Origin: an uncultured Bacteroidales bacterium | GTDB lineage: Bacteria > Bacteroidota > Bacteroidia > Bacteroidales > F082 | Direction of reading: 5' to 3' | Length of the DNA: 64,000 nucleotides | NCBI GenBank assembly: GCA_947302205.1 | Contig: CAMYVD010000002.1 | Coordinates: 1-64,000 of the forward strand | Part shown: positions 42,449 to 50,177 of the stretch, one piece after another | Layout of the letters: every line of letters begins with the position of its first letter | How positions within the stretch are numbered: position 1 is the first letter of the stretch | The notes under the pieces: generated by a model | Told to the model about the DNA's origin: nothing | Seen by the model: only the letters and a program-made list of their open reading frames with translations | Database searches by the model: none | Made by a program: the position numbers and the translations under genes

Positions 42449-43471
42449 TTACTTGATGAGGAAGGTGAAGCGGTCGAAGTTCTTCAGGGCGATGCCGGTG
42501 CCTCTTGCCACGGCGCGGAGCGGGTCTTCGGCAACATGGATCGGCAGCTTGGTCTTGGCGGCCAAACGCTTGTCGAGACCACGCAGCAAGGCACCACCAC
42601 CGGTGAGGTAAATACCCGTGCGGAAGATATCGGCGGCCAACTCAGGCGGCGTGAGCTCCAAGGCGTTAAGCACGGCGGTCTCAATCTTCATGATGCTCTT
42701 GTCGAGGCAGTGGGCGATCTCGGAGTAGCTCACCTTGATCTCCTTCGGGATACCGCTCAACATGTCACGGCCTTGCACAGCGAAGTCCTCTGGCGGATTG
42801 TCGAGCTGCGGGATGGCAGCGCCGACTTCGATCTTGATGCGCTCGGCGGAACGTTCACCCACGATGATGTTATGTTGCTTGCGCATGTATTCCTCAATAT
42901 CGGCATTGAAGTCGTCACCGGCAATACGGATGGACTTGTTGTTGACGATACCGCCCAGGGCGATGACGGCGATCTCAGAGGTACCACCTCCGATGTCGAT
43001 AATCATGTTGCCCGTAGGTTCAAGCACGTCGATGCCGATACCAATGGCGGCGGCCATAGGCTCGTGGATCAGACGCACTTCCTTGGCGCCAGCTTGTTCA
43101 GCGGAATCCTTCACGGCGCGTTCCTCCACCTCGGTGATACCCGAAGGGATGCAAATCACCATCTTCAAGCTCGGTGGGAAGAAGGTGTTCTTGAAGTTGA
43201 TCATCTTGATCATCTCGCGCATCATGTGCTCAGCGGCTTGGAAGTCGGCGATCACACCATCTCTCAACGGGCGGATGGTCTTGATGTTTTCATGGGTCTT
43301 GCCGTGCATCATCATGGCTTTCTTACCGACAGCGATGATCTTTTTCGTGTCACGCTGGATGGCCACGATGGAGGGCTCGTCAACGACTACCTTGTCGTTG
43401 TATATGATAACGGTATTGGCCGTGCCTAAGTCAATAGCGATTTCTTTGTTAAGGAATGAAAAAGCACCCAT
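42449..43471 (-). CDS. mreB: Cell shape protein MreB
   Basis: 340 residues of the actin fold: phosphate-1 EIAIDLGTANTVI, phosphate-2 MIIDIGGGTSEIAVI, adenosine motif IYLTGGGALLRGLDKRL. Forms membrane-associated filaments that steer cell-wall elongation, so the cell is probably rod-shaped. First of mreB-mreC-mreD, 44 bp after purH, a gene pairing common in Bacteroidota. Confidence 0.96.
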   Translation of the reverse strand: MGAFSFLNKEIAIDLGTANTVIIYNDKVVVDEPSIVAIQRDTKKIIAVGKKAMMMHGKTHENIKTIRPLRDGVIADFQAAEHMMREMIKMINFKNTFFPPSLKMVICIPSGITEVEERAVKDSAEQAGAKEVRLIHEPMAAAIGIGIDVLEPTGNMIIDIGGGTSEIAVIALGGIVNNKSIRIAGDDFNADIEEYMRKQHNIIVGERSAERIKIEVGAAIPQLDNPPEDFAVQGRDMLSGIPKEIKVSYSEIAHCLDKSIMKIETAVLNALELTPPELAADIFRTGIYLTGGGALLRGLDKRLAAKTKLPIHVAEDPLRAVARGTGIALKNFDRFTFLIK

Positions 43472-43515
43472 TTTTTCTAAGTTATAAGTTGTTCAGTTGT
43501 TCAGTGTCCAGTTGT

Positions 43516-44994
43516 TTAATGTTTAAAGTGGCGGAAGCCTGTGAATACCATGCTGATACCAAATTGGTCGCAGCAATCGATGGAGTCTTGGTCGCGGACG
43601 GAGCCGCCAGGTTGCACGATGGCGGTGATTCCGGCTTCGTGGGCGAGTTTCACGCAATCGTCGAAGGGGAAGAAGGCATCGGAAGCCAATACGGCGCCGT
43701 TCAGGTCGAAACCAAACGACTTGGCCTTTTCAATGGCTTGGCGCAACGCGTCAACCCTTGAGGTTTGGCCGATGCCAGAGGCGCAAAGCTGTCCGTCTTT
43801 GGCCAAGGTGATGGCGTTGGATTTGCAATGCTTGACCACCTTGTTGGCAAAGACCATGTCTTCGGTTTCCTTTGGCGACGGCGTGGCTTTGGTGACCACC
43901 TTGAAGTCCTCGGGAGTCTCCGTGTGGAGGTCGCGGTCTTCCATCAGGAAGCCGTTCAAGGCGGTTCTCACCATCACTTTCTCGTACAAGTCTTGCTTCA
44001 ACCGCAGAACGACCCTGTTTTTCTTCGAGAAGAGCAGGTCGAGCACACCGGGTTCATAGCCTGGTGCTACGATCACCTCAATAAAGAGCTTGTTGATCTC
44101 TTCGGCAGCGGCCATGTCAATGGGACGGTTGCATACCAGCACGCCACCGAAAGCCGAAACGGGATCACCGGCCAAAGCGGCAAGATAAGCTTCTTTCACG
44201 GTGGAACGGCAGGCGATGCCGCAAGGATTGTTGTGCTTGAGGATGGCAAAGGTTGGCTCGTTGAATTCACGAATCAGGTTCAGCCCAGCGTCGAGGTCAA
44301 GCAAGTTATTGTACGACAGCTCTTTGCCATGCAGTTTCTCGAACAAGGCGTCCAAATTGCCGTTGAACCAGCCTTTCTGGTGGGGGTTCTCGCCATAACG
44401 CAAGGCCATAGCGGGAGCAAACCAGTTGTGGATGGCGGTGTCGTAATGCGAGCTTTCGGCAAAGGCATAGCAGGCAAAGCGACGGCGGTCTTCCAACGAA
44501 GTTTCACAGTTTTGCGTCTCCAACAGGTGGATCAACTCATCGTAATATCTCCTGGAAGGCACGATGAGCACGTCGTTGAAGTTTTTGGCTCCGGCACGGA
44601 TCAGCGAGATGCCGCCGATGTCGATCTTCTCGATGATAGCACTCTCGTCAGTCGTGCTGGCCACGGTCTCCTCGAAAGGATAGAGGTCCACGATCACTAA
44701 GTCGAAAGCGGGAATTTCATACTGAGCCATCTCGCGCTGATCTGATTCCAACTGGGTTCTGCCCAGAATGCCACCAAATACTTTGGGATGCAAAGTCTTC
44801 ACACGGCCTCCCAAAATGGAGGGATAGCTGGTCAGTGACTCCACGGTCTTCACGGTGGGATCGAGATTGCGGATGTAGTCATACGTTCCGCCGGTGGAAT
44901 AAATCTGCACGCCCTGCGCCTTCAGCAAAGCAACGACGGTATCTATTCCGTTTTTATAAAAAACTGATATTAAGGCAGTTCTGATTTTTTTCAA
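43516..44994 (-). CDS. purH: Bifunctional AICAR transformylase/IMP cyclohydrolase
   Basis: Last two steps of IMP synthesis. An MGS-like cyclohydrolase domain (LISVFYKNGIDTVVALLKAQ; IYSTGGTYDYIRNL; SILGGRVKTLHPKVFGGIL) is followed by the AICARFT domain (MALRYGENPHQKGW, LKHNNPCG, SDAFFPFDDCVKLAHEAGIT, IVQPGGSVRDQDSID). No ATG is found at the expected place. A TTG at 44994 gives MKKIRTALISV, which matches the normal start. The ATG at 45084 would add 30 hydrophobic, unrelated residues and crowd the recJ promoter, so I use the TTG (492 residues). Start codon uncertain. Confidence 0.93.
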   Translation of the reverse strand: MKKIRTALISVFYKNGIDTVVALLKAQGVQIYSTGGTYDYIRNLDPTVKTVESLTSYPSILGGRVKTLHPKVFGGILGRTQLESDQREMAQYEIPAFDLVIVDLYPFEETVASTTDESAIIEKIDIGGISLIRAGAKNFNDVLIVPSRRYYDELIHLLETQNCETSLEDRRRFACYAFAESSHYDTAIHNWFAPAMALRYGENPHQKGWFNGNLDALFEKLHGKELSYNNLLDLDAGLNLIREFNEPTFAILKHNNPCGIACRSTVKEAYLAALAGDPVSAFGGVLVCNRPIDMAAAEEINKLFIEVIVAPGYEPGVLDLLFSKKNRVVLRLKQDLYEKVMVRTALNGFLMEDRDLHTETPEDFKVVTKATPSPKETEDMVFANKVVKHCKSNAITLAKDGQLCASGIGQTSRVDALRQAIEKAKSFGFDLNGAVLASDAFFPFDDCVKLAHEAGITAIVQPGGSVRDQDSIDCCDQFGISMVFTGFRHFKH

Positions 44995-45111
44995 GAGGCA
45001 AAAGTTTTGGAAAAATGATAATGCAAGATTATTAAAAATAGAGACACCATGCAAGCCCGATATCCAAAAAAAATTTTTTTTCATAGTTTCTTTGGAAATT
45101 CAAATATTTCT

Positions 45112-45119
45112 TATCTTTA
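45112..45119 (+). promoter_or_regulatory. -7 box of recJ
   Basis: TATCTTTA, one base off TAnnTTTG, with TTTG at 45091-45094 as a -33 element 17 bp before it. The recJ ATG is at 45139. Confidence 0.45.
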
Positions 45120-45138
45120 CAAATTCAAAATTACGATA

Positions 45139-46920
45139 ATGGAGACAAAGTGGATTTTAAATAAAACGGTTGACAACCAGCAGGTTGCGGAGATCGTTAG
45201 GGCTCTCAACATCGATGAGAACCTTGCCACTTTGCTCGTCCAGCGTGGCATTACCAACTATAACGAGGCCAAGATCTTCTTCCGCCCCTCTCTTACACAG
45301 CTTCACGATCCGTTCCTGATGAAGGATATGGACCGTGCTGTCGACCGTGTGGTGAAAGCCATCGACAATGGCGAGAAGATTCTGATTTATGGCGACTACG
45401 ATGTGGATGGTACTACTGCCGTGGCTTTGGTCTATACCTATCTGAAGAAATTCTTCAAGAAAAAGAAGATCGAGTTCTATATCCCTGACCGTTACGACGA
45501 GGGTTATGGCATCTCCTTCAAAGGCATCGACTATGCCGCTGACAACGACTTCAAGTTGGTCATTGCCTTGGACTGCGGCATCAAGGCCGTGGAGCGTATT
45601 CAATATGCCAACGAAAAAGGTGTGGACTTCATCATCTGCGACCATCACCGTGCTGGCGATGAGTTGCCTGCTGCTGTGGCGGTGCTTGACCCGAAACGTC
45701 CCGACTGCGATTATCCTTACAAGGAGTTGTCGGGCTGCGGCGTAGGTTTCAAACTCATCACGGCCATCTCCATGAGGCTTAACCTTCCCATCGATGAGGT
45801 TTATGAACTGCTCGACTTGTTGGCGGTGAGCATTGCTGCCGACATCGTTCCAATCACTGGTGAAAACCGTGTGTTGGCCTATTATGGCTTGAAACAGCTC
45901 AACAAAAAGCCTCGTCCAGGCATCGAAGCCATCCTGCAACATGCCAACGTCTATCGCCGCGAGGGCGACCCCGACCGCGTGGATGGCGAAACCACCAACG
46001 TGCTTACCCGTGAACTCACCATCAGCGACTTGGTCTTTTTGATCGGCCCGCGCATCAATGCTGCTGGACGTATCGACAAGGCTTCCGACTCAGTCCGTCT
46101 GCTGCTGGCTGAACAACGCGAACACGCCCTCAAACTTGCTGCCAACATCAATGAACTCAACGATACCCGTCGTGAACTTGATAACGGCATTACCGAAGAG
46201 GCGCTCAACATGATTGCCGACGACGAGGAGCTTCGCAACGCTCGCAGTACGGTTATCTTCAATGAGAACTGGCACAAGGGCGTCATCGGTATTGTGGCTT
46301 CACGCCTCACCGATTATTATTATCGCCCCACCATCGTCCTGACTCGCGCCAACGACCTTATCACAGGTTCGGCTCGCTCCATTAAGAATTTTGACATCTA
46401 TGACGCCATCGACCATTGCTCCGATTTGTTAGAGCACTTTGGTGGCCATAAATATGCGGCAGGTCTCTCCATGAAACCCGAGAATGTGGAAGAGTTCCGC
46501 CAACGTTTTGAGACGTATATCCGCGAACACCTCACCCTTGAGGATCTGGTGCCCGAGTTGGAAGTCGACCTTAAGATCCAGTTCCGCGACATCACGGCGA
46601 AGTTCATGCGCATCCTCAACCAGTTTGCACCATTCGGTCCGGGTAACACCGCTCCGGTGTTTTGGTCAGACAACATTGTCGATGCCGGTGGCTCACGTCC
46701 CGTAGGCGGTCACAAGCATCTTAAACTCACCATGAAACAGCTTGGCGACGAGGATCACACCGTGTTATCAGGTATCGCTTTCCAGAAAGGCGACCTCTTC
46801 GCACGCATCCATAGCGGCGAACCTTTCAGCATCTGTTACCACCTGGAGTACAACTACTGGCAGGGCAAGACCACGTTGCAGCTTAATGTCAAGGACATTA
46901 AGTTCAAAGAGAATATTTAA
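45139..46920 (+). CDS. recJ: Single-stranded-DNA exonuclease RecJ
   Basis: 593 residues. 5'-3' single-strand exonuclease of repair and recombination. DHH-family motifs: GDYDVDGTTA (residues 85-94), ALDCGIKAVE, ICDHHRAGDELP (DHH at 168-170), SGCGVGFKL, then the DHHA1 motif HFGGHKYAAGLSM and the OB-fold part ending NYWQGKTTLQLNVKDIKF. Single gene with its own promoter, divergent from purH; its stop overlaps the convergent LysE gene by 4 bp. Confidence 0.95.
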   Translation: METKWILNKTVDNQQVAEIVRALNIDENLATLLVQRGITNYNEAKIFFRPSLTQLHDPFLMKDMDRAVDRVVKAIDNGEKILIYGDYDVDGTTAVALVYTYLKKFFKKKKIEFYIPDRYDEGYGISFKGIDYAADNDFKLVIALDCGIKAVERIQYANEKGVDFIICDHHRAGDELPAAVAVLDPKRPDCDYPYKELSGCGVGFKLITAISMRLNLPIDEVYELLDLLAVSIAADIVPITGENRVLAYYGLKQLNKKPRPGIEAILQHANVYRREGDPDRVDGETTNVLTRELTISDLVFLIGPRINAAGRIDKASDSVRLLLAEQREHALKLAANINELNDTRRELDNGITEEALNMIADDEELRNARSTVIFNENWHKGVIGIVASRLTDYYYRPTIVLTRANDLITGSARSIKNFDIYDAIDHCSDLLEHFGGHKYAAGLSMKPENVEEFRQRFETYIREHLTLEDLVPELEVDLKIQFRDITAKFMRILNQFAPFGPGNTAPVFWSDNIVDAGGSRPVGGHKHLKLTMKQLGDEDHTVLSGIAFQKGDLFARIHSGEPFSICYHLEYNYWQGKTTLQLNVKDIKFKENI

Positions 46921-47603
46921 AGGAATTTAATCAGGCCACTGACAATGAAATAAAGGCCGAATAGCACCAATCCCACACCGATCACGTTGTTCATGATGCG
47001 GATGCGTTTCGCATTGAAGAACCGTTTCAGGAACGAGGCTCCCTTGGCCTTCAGTATGTCGCAACTCAAACAGGTGGCCAATACAATGCCGAAGAAAATC
47101 ATGAGTTTCAGCTTGTTGCCTCCCATGGATCCTGCTGTGACCGCTACGGTGCTAAACCAAAAGATCCAGACAAAAGGATTCAGGATGTTCAAAACGAAGC
47201 CTTTACCAACGAAAACAAACCACTTTGGCGTGTCGTCATCTTTCTTGAAGCGTTCTTTGTTCTCGTCAATGATTTCATCTGTTCGCTCCTTGATGCCTTT
47301 GAAGTTGTCTTCTTTCACCTTTCGGGTATAAGTGAATATGCCGAAAAGAATCAAAATGATACCAGCTCCAAGGCTGAAAAAGAACATTTCCTTATCTCCT
47401 TCAGCCACCACTTGAATGGAGGTCAGCACACACAATGACACCATCAGCAAGTCGTTGAGGAAGACTCCAAAAGAGAACCAAGCCGCCGAGCGGAACCCAC
47501 GGTGTATACTGGTCTGTATCAAGGTGATAAACGCCGGTCCAAATCCGAATACGATGGACAGGGTCAAACCTAAAACGATGGCATCAAATATGAATCGTAT
47601 CAT
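46917..47603 (-). CDS. LysE-family transporter
   Basis: 228 residues with six predicted membrane helices, fitting the LysE/RhtB amino acid exporter family: GLTLSIVFGFGPAFITLIQT with the typical GP near the end of helix 1, FSFGVFLNDLLMVSL, and NILNPFVWIFWFSTVAVTAG (the conserved NP-x3-FW). A charged cytoplasmic loop of about 45 residues (KEDNFKGIKERTDEIIDENK) is long for the family. The gene overlaps recJ by 4 bp at the 3' end and lies 11 bp after GH3, so it is co-transcribed with it. Substrate unknown. Confidence 0.85.
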   Translation of the reverse strand: MIRFIFDAIVLGLTLSIVFGFGPAFITLIQTSIHRGFRSAAWFSFGVFLNDLLMVSLCVLTSIQVVAEGDKEMFFFSLGAGIILILFGIFTYTRKVKEDNFKGIKERTDEIIDENKERFKKDDDTPKWFVFVGKGFVLNILNPFVWIFWFSTVAVTAGSMGGNKLKLMIFFGIVLATCLSCDILKAKGASFLKRFFNAKRIRIMNNVIGVGLVLFGLYFIVSGLIKFL

Positions 47604-47605
47604 GC

Positions 47606-47630
47606 TTTATCTTCTTACTTCTGACTTTTT
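47606..47630. repeat. CT-rich mini-repeat at the end of the GH3 gene
   Basis: TCTTCTTACTTCTGACTT, a degenerate relative of the heptad repeats at 16054 and 40955, lying across the GH3 stop codon. Confidence 0.35.
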
Positions 47631-49192
47631 AAATATTCTTCCCACATCTCGTAACGTTTTCCCTTCAGTACGCGAGGGAACTTGGTGGCGCCGCCCCATT
47701 TGCCAATTTTTTCCTCCATGAATTTGTAAAACACCTGGGTAGGCAACACTTCGATAAACAGTTCCTTGATGGCTTCGGTGCGTTCCACGGCGTAGTCATC
47801 GTTGAGTTTGCAGAGGTATTCGTCAATCTTCTTGATAGCCACTTGAGGGTCGATCTTTTCGTCACAGCCCAGATACCAGTGGTGGGCATACATGGTGTCG
47901 TGCTTGATGCCCGCTACGGTGAACTCGGTGATATCGACCCCCAATTCATCGGCCAGCATATCCACGGCTTGGGTCATATTGTCTTGCGAAAGGTGCTCGC
48001 CGGTGATGCTTAGGAATTGCTTGGTACGACCGGTGATGGCGATATTGACTTCCCTTGGGCGATCGCCATAGAGCGGACCATCCGGTGGAAGGAACTTGAT
48101 GGTGTCTCCAATGAGGTAGCGCCAGGTACCGGCACAGGTGGAAAGCAACAGGGCATAGTCGGTGTTGGTCTCCACTTCGTTCAACGTCAACGTCTTGGGA
48201 TGTTCCACAATATTGCCGTTCTCGTCGAAGTTCTCCTCGTTGAAGGGCACAAACTCGAAATAGATGCCGTTGTCCACCAACAGTTGCATCACGCGCTTCT
48301 TCAAGTCGACTTGATAGGCGATATAGCCTTCCGAAGCCAAGTAGCTTTCCACAAACACCACTTTCTTGCCAAACAGGCGCTCGAAGCTCTTCTCATAAGG
48401 CGCGAAGGCCACGCCGCTATGGACGTAAACCATCAGGTTGGGCCAGAGGTCGTGGATGGTCTTCAGGTGGTATTCCTTGATGATGCGTTCCAGCAGGATC
48501 TGCACCCAGGCGGGCACACCCACGATGACGCCAATATCCCAAGTGGGAGCGGCTTTCACCATCTCATCGAGTTTCTCCGACCAATCCTTGATCTTAGAGA
48601 TACGCTGTCCCGGCTTATAGAAGAACTCGAACCACTTGGGAATGCGTCCTGCCGAAATGCCTGAGAGGTCGCCTGCGTAGTAACCACCTTCACGGCTGTA
48701 CGACAGGTCTGTGCTACCGCCAATCATCAACACGCCACGGTTGTAGAACTCCTTGGGGAAGTCGTAACGTACCGCCGACGCCAATTGCCGGATGCTTGCC
48801 TTGGTGATCTTTGAATTGAGTTCCTTGGTAATCGGGATGTATTTGCTGGAAGCCTCGGAGGTGCCGCTGCTCAAGGCAAAATACTTGATCTTGCCCGGCC
48901 AAGTCACATTGGACTCGCCGTTGAGTGTGCGATACCACCACTCGTCGTGCATTTTGTTGTAGTCGAACACCGGAACGTTTTCCCTAAAAGCCTCGGTGAC
49001 GTTTTTCGACAACAGGATGTTCGCAAAATGATACTTTCTGCCAAAATCGGTGAATTGTGCCTTGCGGAGCAGTTTCTTCAGCTCGCGTTCCTGGGCTTTC
49101 ACAGGCCTGATGGTCTTTTGCTTGATCTGCACGGGAATGTTTTTCAGTTCCGCGGCGGTCTTGACGATCGTTCCAAATAACGGGGAAGCCAT
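47615..49192 (-). CDS. GH3-family acyl-adenylate/amide synthetase
   Basis: 525 residues from the ATG at 49192. GH3 (auxin-responsive) superfamily, ANL-type enzymes that adenylate a carboxylate and join it to an amine; bacterial substrates are unknown. Visible stretches: YFALSSGTSEASSKYIPIT (nucleotide-binding loop), MIGGSTDLSYSREGGYYAGD, LMVYVHSGVAFAPYEKSF, VFVESYLASEGYIAYQ, TCAGTWRYLIGDTIKF, and ITGRTKQFLSITGEHLSQDN. No signal peptide; cytoplasmic. Common in Bacteroidota but without an assigned role. A TATTTTTG box is at 49216-49223. Confidence 0.88.
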   Translation of the reverse strand: MASPLFGTIVKTAAELKNIPVQIKQKTIRPVKAQERELKKLLRKAQFTDFGRKYHFANILLSKNVTEAFRENVPVFDYNKMHDEWWYRTLNGESNVTWPGKIKYFALSSGTSEASSKYIPITKELNSKITKASIRQLASAVRYDFPKEFYNRGVLMIGGSTDLSYSREGGYYAGDLSGISAGRIPKWFEFFYKPGQRISKIKDWSEKLDEMVKAAPTWDIGVIVGVPAWVQILLERIIKEYHLKTIHDLWPNLMVYVHSGVAFAPYEKSFERLFGKKVVFVESYLASEGYIAYQVDLKKRVMQLLVDNGIYFEFVPFNEENFDENGNIVEHPKTLTLNEVETNTDYALLLSTCAGTWRYLIGDTIKFLPPDGPLYGDRPREVNIAITGRTKQFLSITGEHLSQDNMTQAVDMLADELGVDITEFTVAGIKHDTMYAHHWYLGCDEKIDPQVAIKKIDEYLCKLNDDYAVERTEAIKELFIEVLPTQVFYKFMEEKIGKWGGATKFPRVLKGKRYEMWEEYLKSQK

Positions 49193-49215
49193 AATCCAAT
49201 TCAATTTTAATGGTG

Positions 49216-49241
49216 CAAAAATAAGAAAATTATTACTTTTG
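49216..49241. promoter_or_regulatory. Divergent -7 boxes
   Basis: TATTTTTG on the minus strand (49216-49223) for the GH3 gene, and TACTTTTG on the plus strand (49234-49241) for the outer membrane barrel gene at 49262. Confidence 0.5.
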
Positions 49242-49261
49242 CACAAGATAAATAACACGCT

Positions 49262-49891
49262 GTGAAACGTCGCCTTTTATTTCTGTTGATGGCCATCGTC
49301 CTTGCCCTGCCTGGGTTCGCCCAGAAGTTGGGCGGCGGTTTGATCTTGGGCCCAACCTTATCGACGATGAGCCTTAGCGCAATCGACAGTACCCGTTTCC
49401 GAGCCAACCTCTGCTTTGGCGCCCGCATCGCCCTGATACCGCAACACTCGATCTTCGGCGTGGAGCTGGATGTCATCTATTCGCGACAGGGCACGGGAGC
49501 AAAACCGTTTGTTTCCGAAAACGGGGAAAAACACACCTGGTTCGAAAGGTCATCCTACATCAATATTCCATTGCTGTTGAACGTTTATTTCAGAAAATGG
49601 AATGAAAAAGACGAGGATGAAAGCAAGTTGATCAGGCTTCGGGTAGGCCCCCAAATCGGTTTTTGCCTTCAGGGAGATAAGGTGATTTCAACCAAATACC
49701 CCAACAAAACCGTTCAGCAAATCCTCCCTTGGAAAGTGGGTACGTTCAACAGGATCGATTACGGCATCACCGCTGCCATCAGCTATTGGTACGTGGAGGT
49801 ACGGTATACCTACGGCCTCTCCAACGTGTTCAAGGAAGGGGAAAAATCAACCAACCACGTGATCAGCATCACGTGGTCGGACATTTGGTAA
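49262..49891 (+). CDS. Outer membrane β-barrel protein (PorT-like)
   Basis: 209 residues with a GTG start at 49262, chosen because the signal peptide (MKRRLLFLLMAIVLALPGFA, then Q) begins there. The mature part alternates in β-strands with aromatic ends (GGGLILGPTLSTMSLSAIDS, SIFGVELDVIYSRQGTGAK, YINIPLLLNVYFRKW, VEVRYTYGLSNVF), consistent with an eight-strand outer membrane barrel of the PorT/OMP_b-brl_2 type. PorT belongs to the T9SS machinery, but barrels of this class are abundant and no other T9SS gene is adjacent, so the T9SS link is only a possibility. Confidence 0.75.
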   Translation: MKRRLLFLLMAIVLALPGFAQKLGGGLILGPTLSTMSLSAIDSTRFRANLCFGARIALIPQHSIFGVELDVIYSRQGTGAKPFVSENGEKHTWFERSSYINIPLLLNVYFRKWNEKDEDESKLIRLRVGPQIGFCLQGDKVISTKYPNKTVQQILPWKVGTFNRIDYGITAAISYWYVEVRYTYGLSNVFKEGEKSTNHVISITWSDIW

Positions 49892-49911
49892 AGTGTTGAT
49901 TCTTAAGATTC

Positions 49912-50100
49912 TTAAGGATGCTGTGGCATGATCAATGCGCAGATGAGGTAGGCTAGGATGCCGCAACCTCCTGCCAGGGCGAAAATGACCCAAAGGATTC
50001 TCATGATGGTGGGATCCATGTCAAAATACTCAGCGAGGCCACCGCAAACACCGCACAGTTTTTTGTCGTTTGAACGGTAAAGTTTCTTCTGTTCACTCAT
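49912..50100 (-). CDS. PspC-domain membrane protein
   Basis: 62 residues, a single PspC domain: KLYRSNDKKLCGVCGGLAEY, FDMDPTIMRILWVIFAL, then a membrane helix (GGCGILAYLICALIMP). Such stand-alone proteins are stress-related membrane proteins. A TATTTTTG box on the minus strand at 50142-50149 probably drives it; it is divergent from the EF-G gene. Confidence 0.88.
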   Translation of the reverse strand: MSEQKKLYRSNDKKLCGVCGGLAEYFDMDPTIMRILWVIFALAGGCGILAYLICALIMPQHP

Positions 50101-50128
50101 TTTATGATAGTTTTTAGTAATAAATTCG

Positions 50129-50149
50129 TAATTTTGCCGCCCAAAAATA
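50129..50149. promoter_or_regulatory. Divergent -7 boxes of EF-G and pspC
   Basis: TAATTTTG on the plus strand (50129-50136) for the EF-G gene and TATTTTTG on the minus strand (50142-50149) for pspC. Confidence 0.5.
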
Positions 50150-50177
50150 CATCAAAAAACATTCCATCATCACCTTT

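Noticed and set aside
41675-43429. 584-codon plus-strand open frame across mreC and mreB
   Set aside because: Runs antisense through two well-recognised genes; the composition is that of reversed coding sequence.
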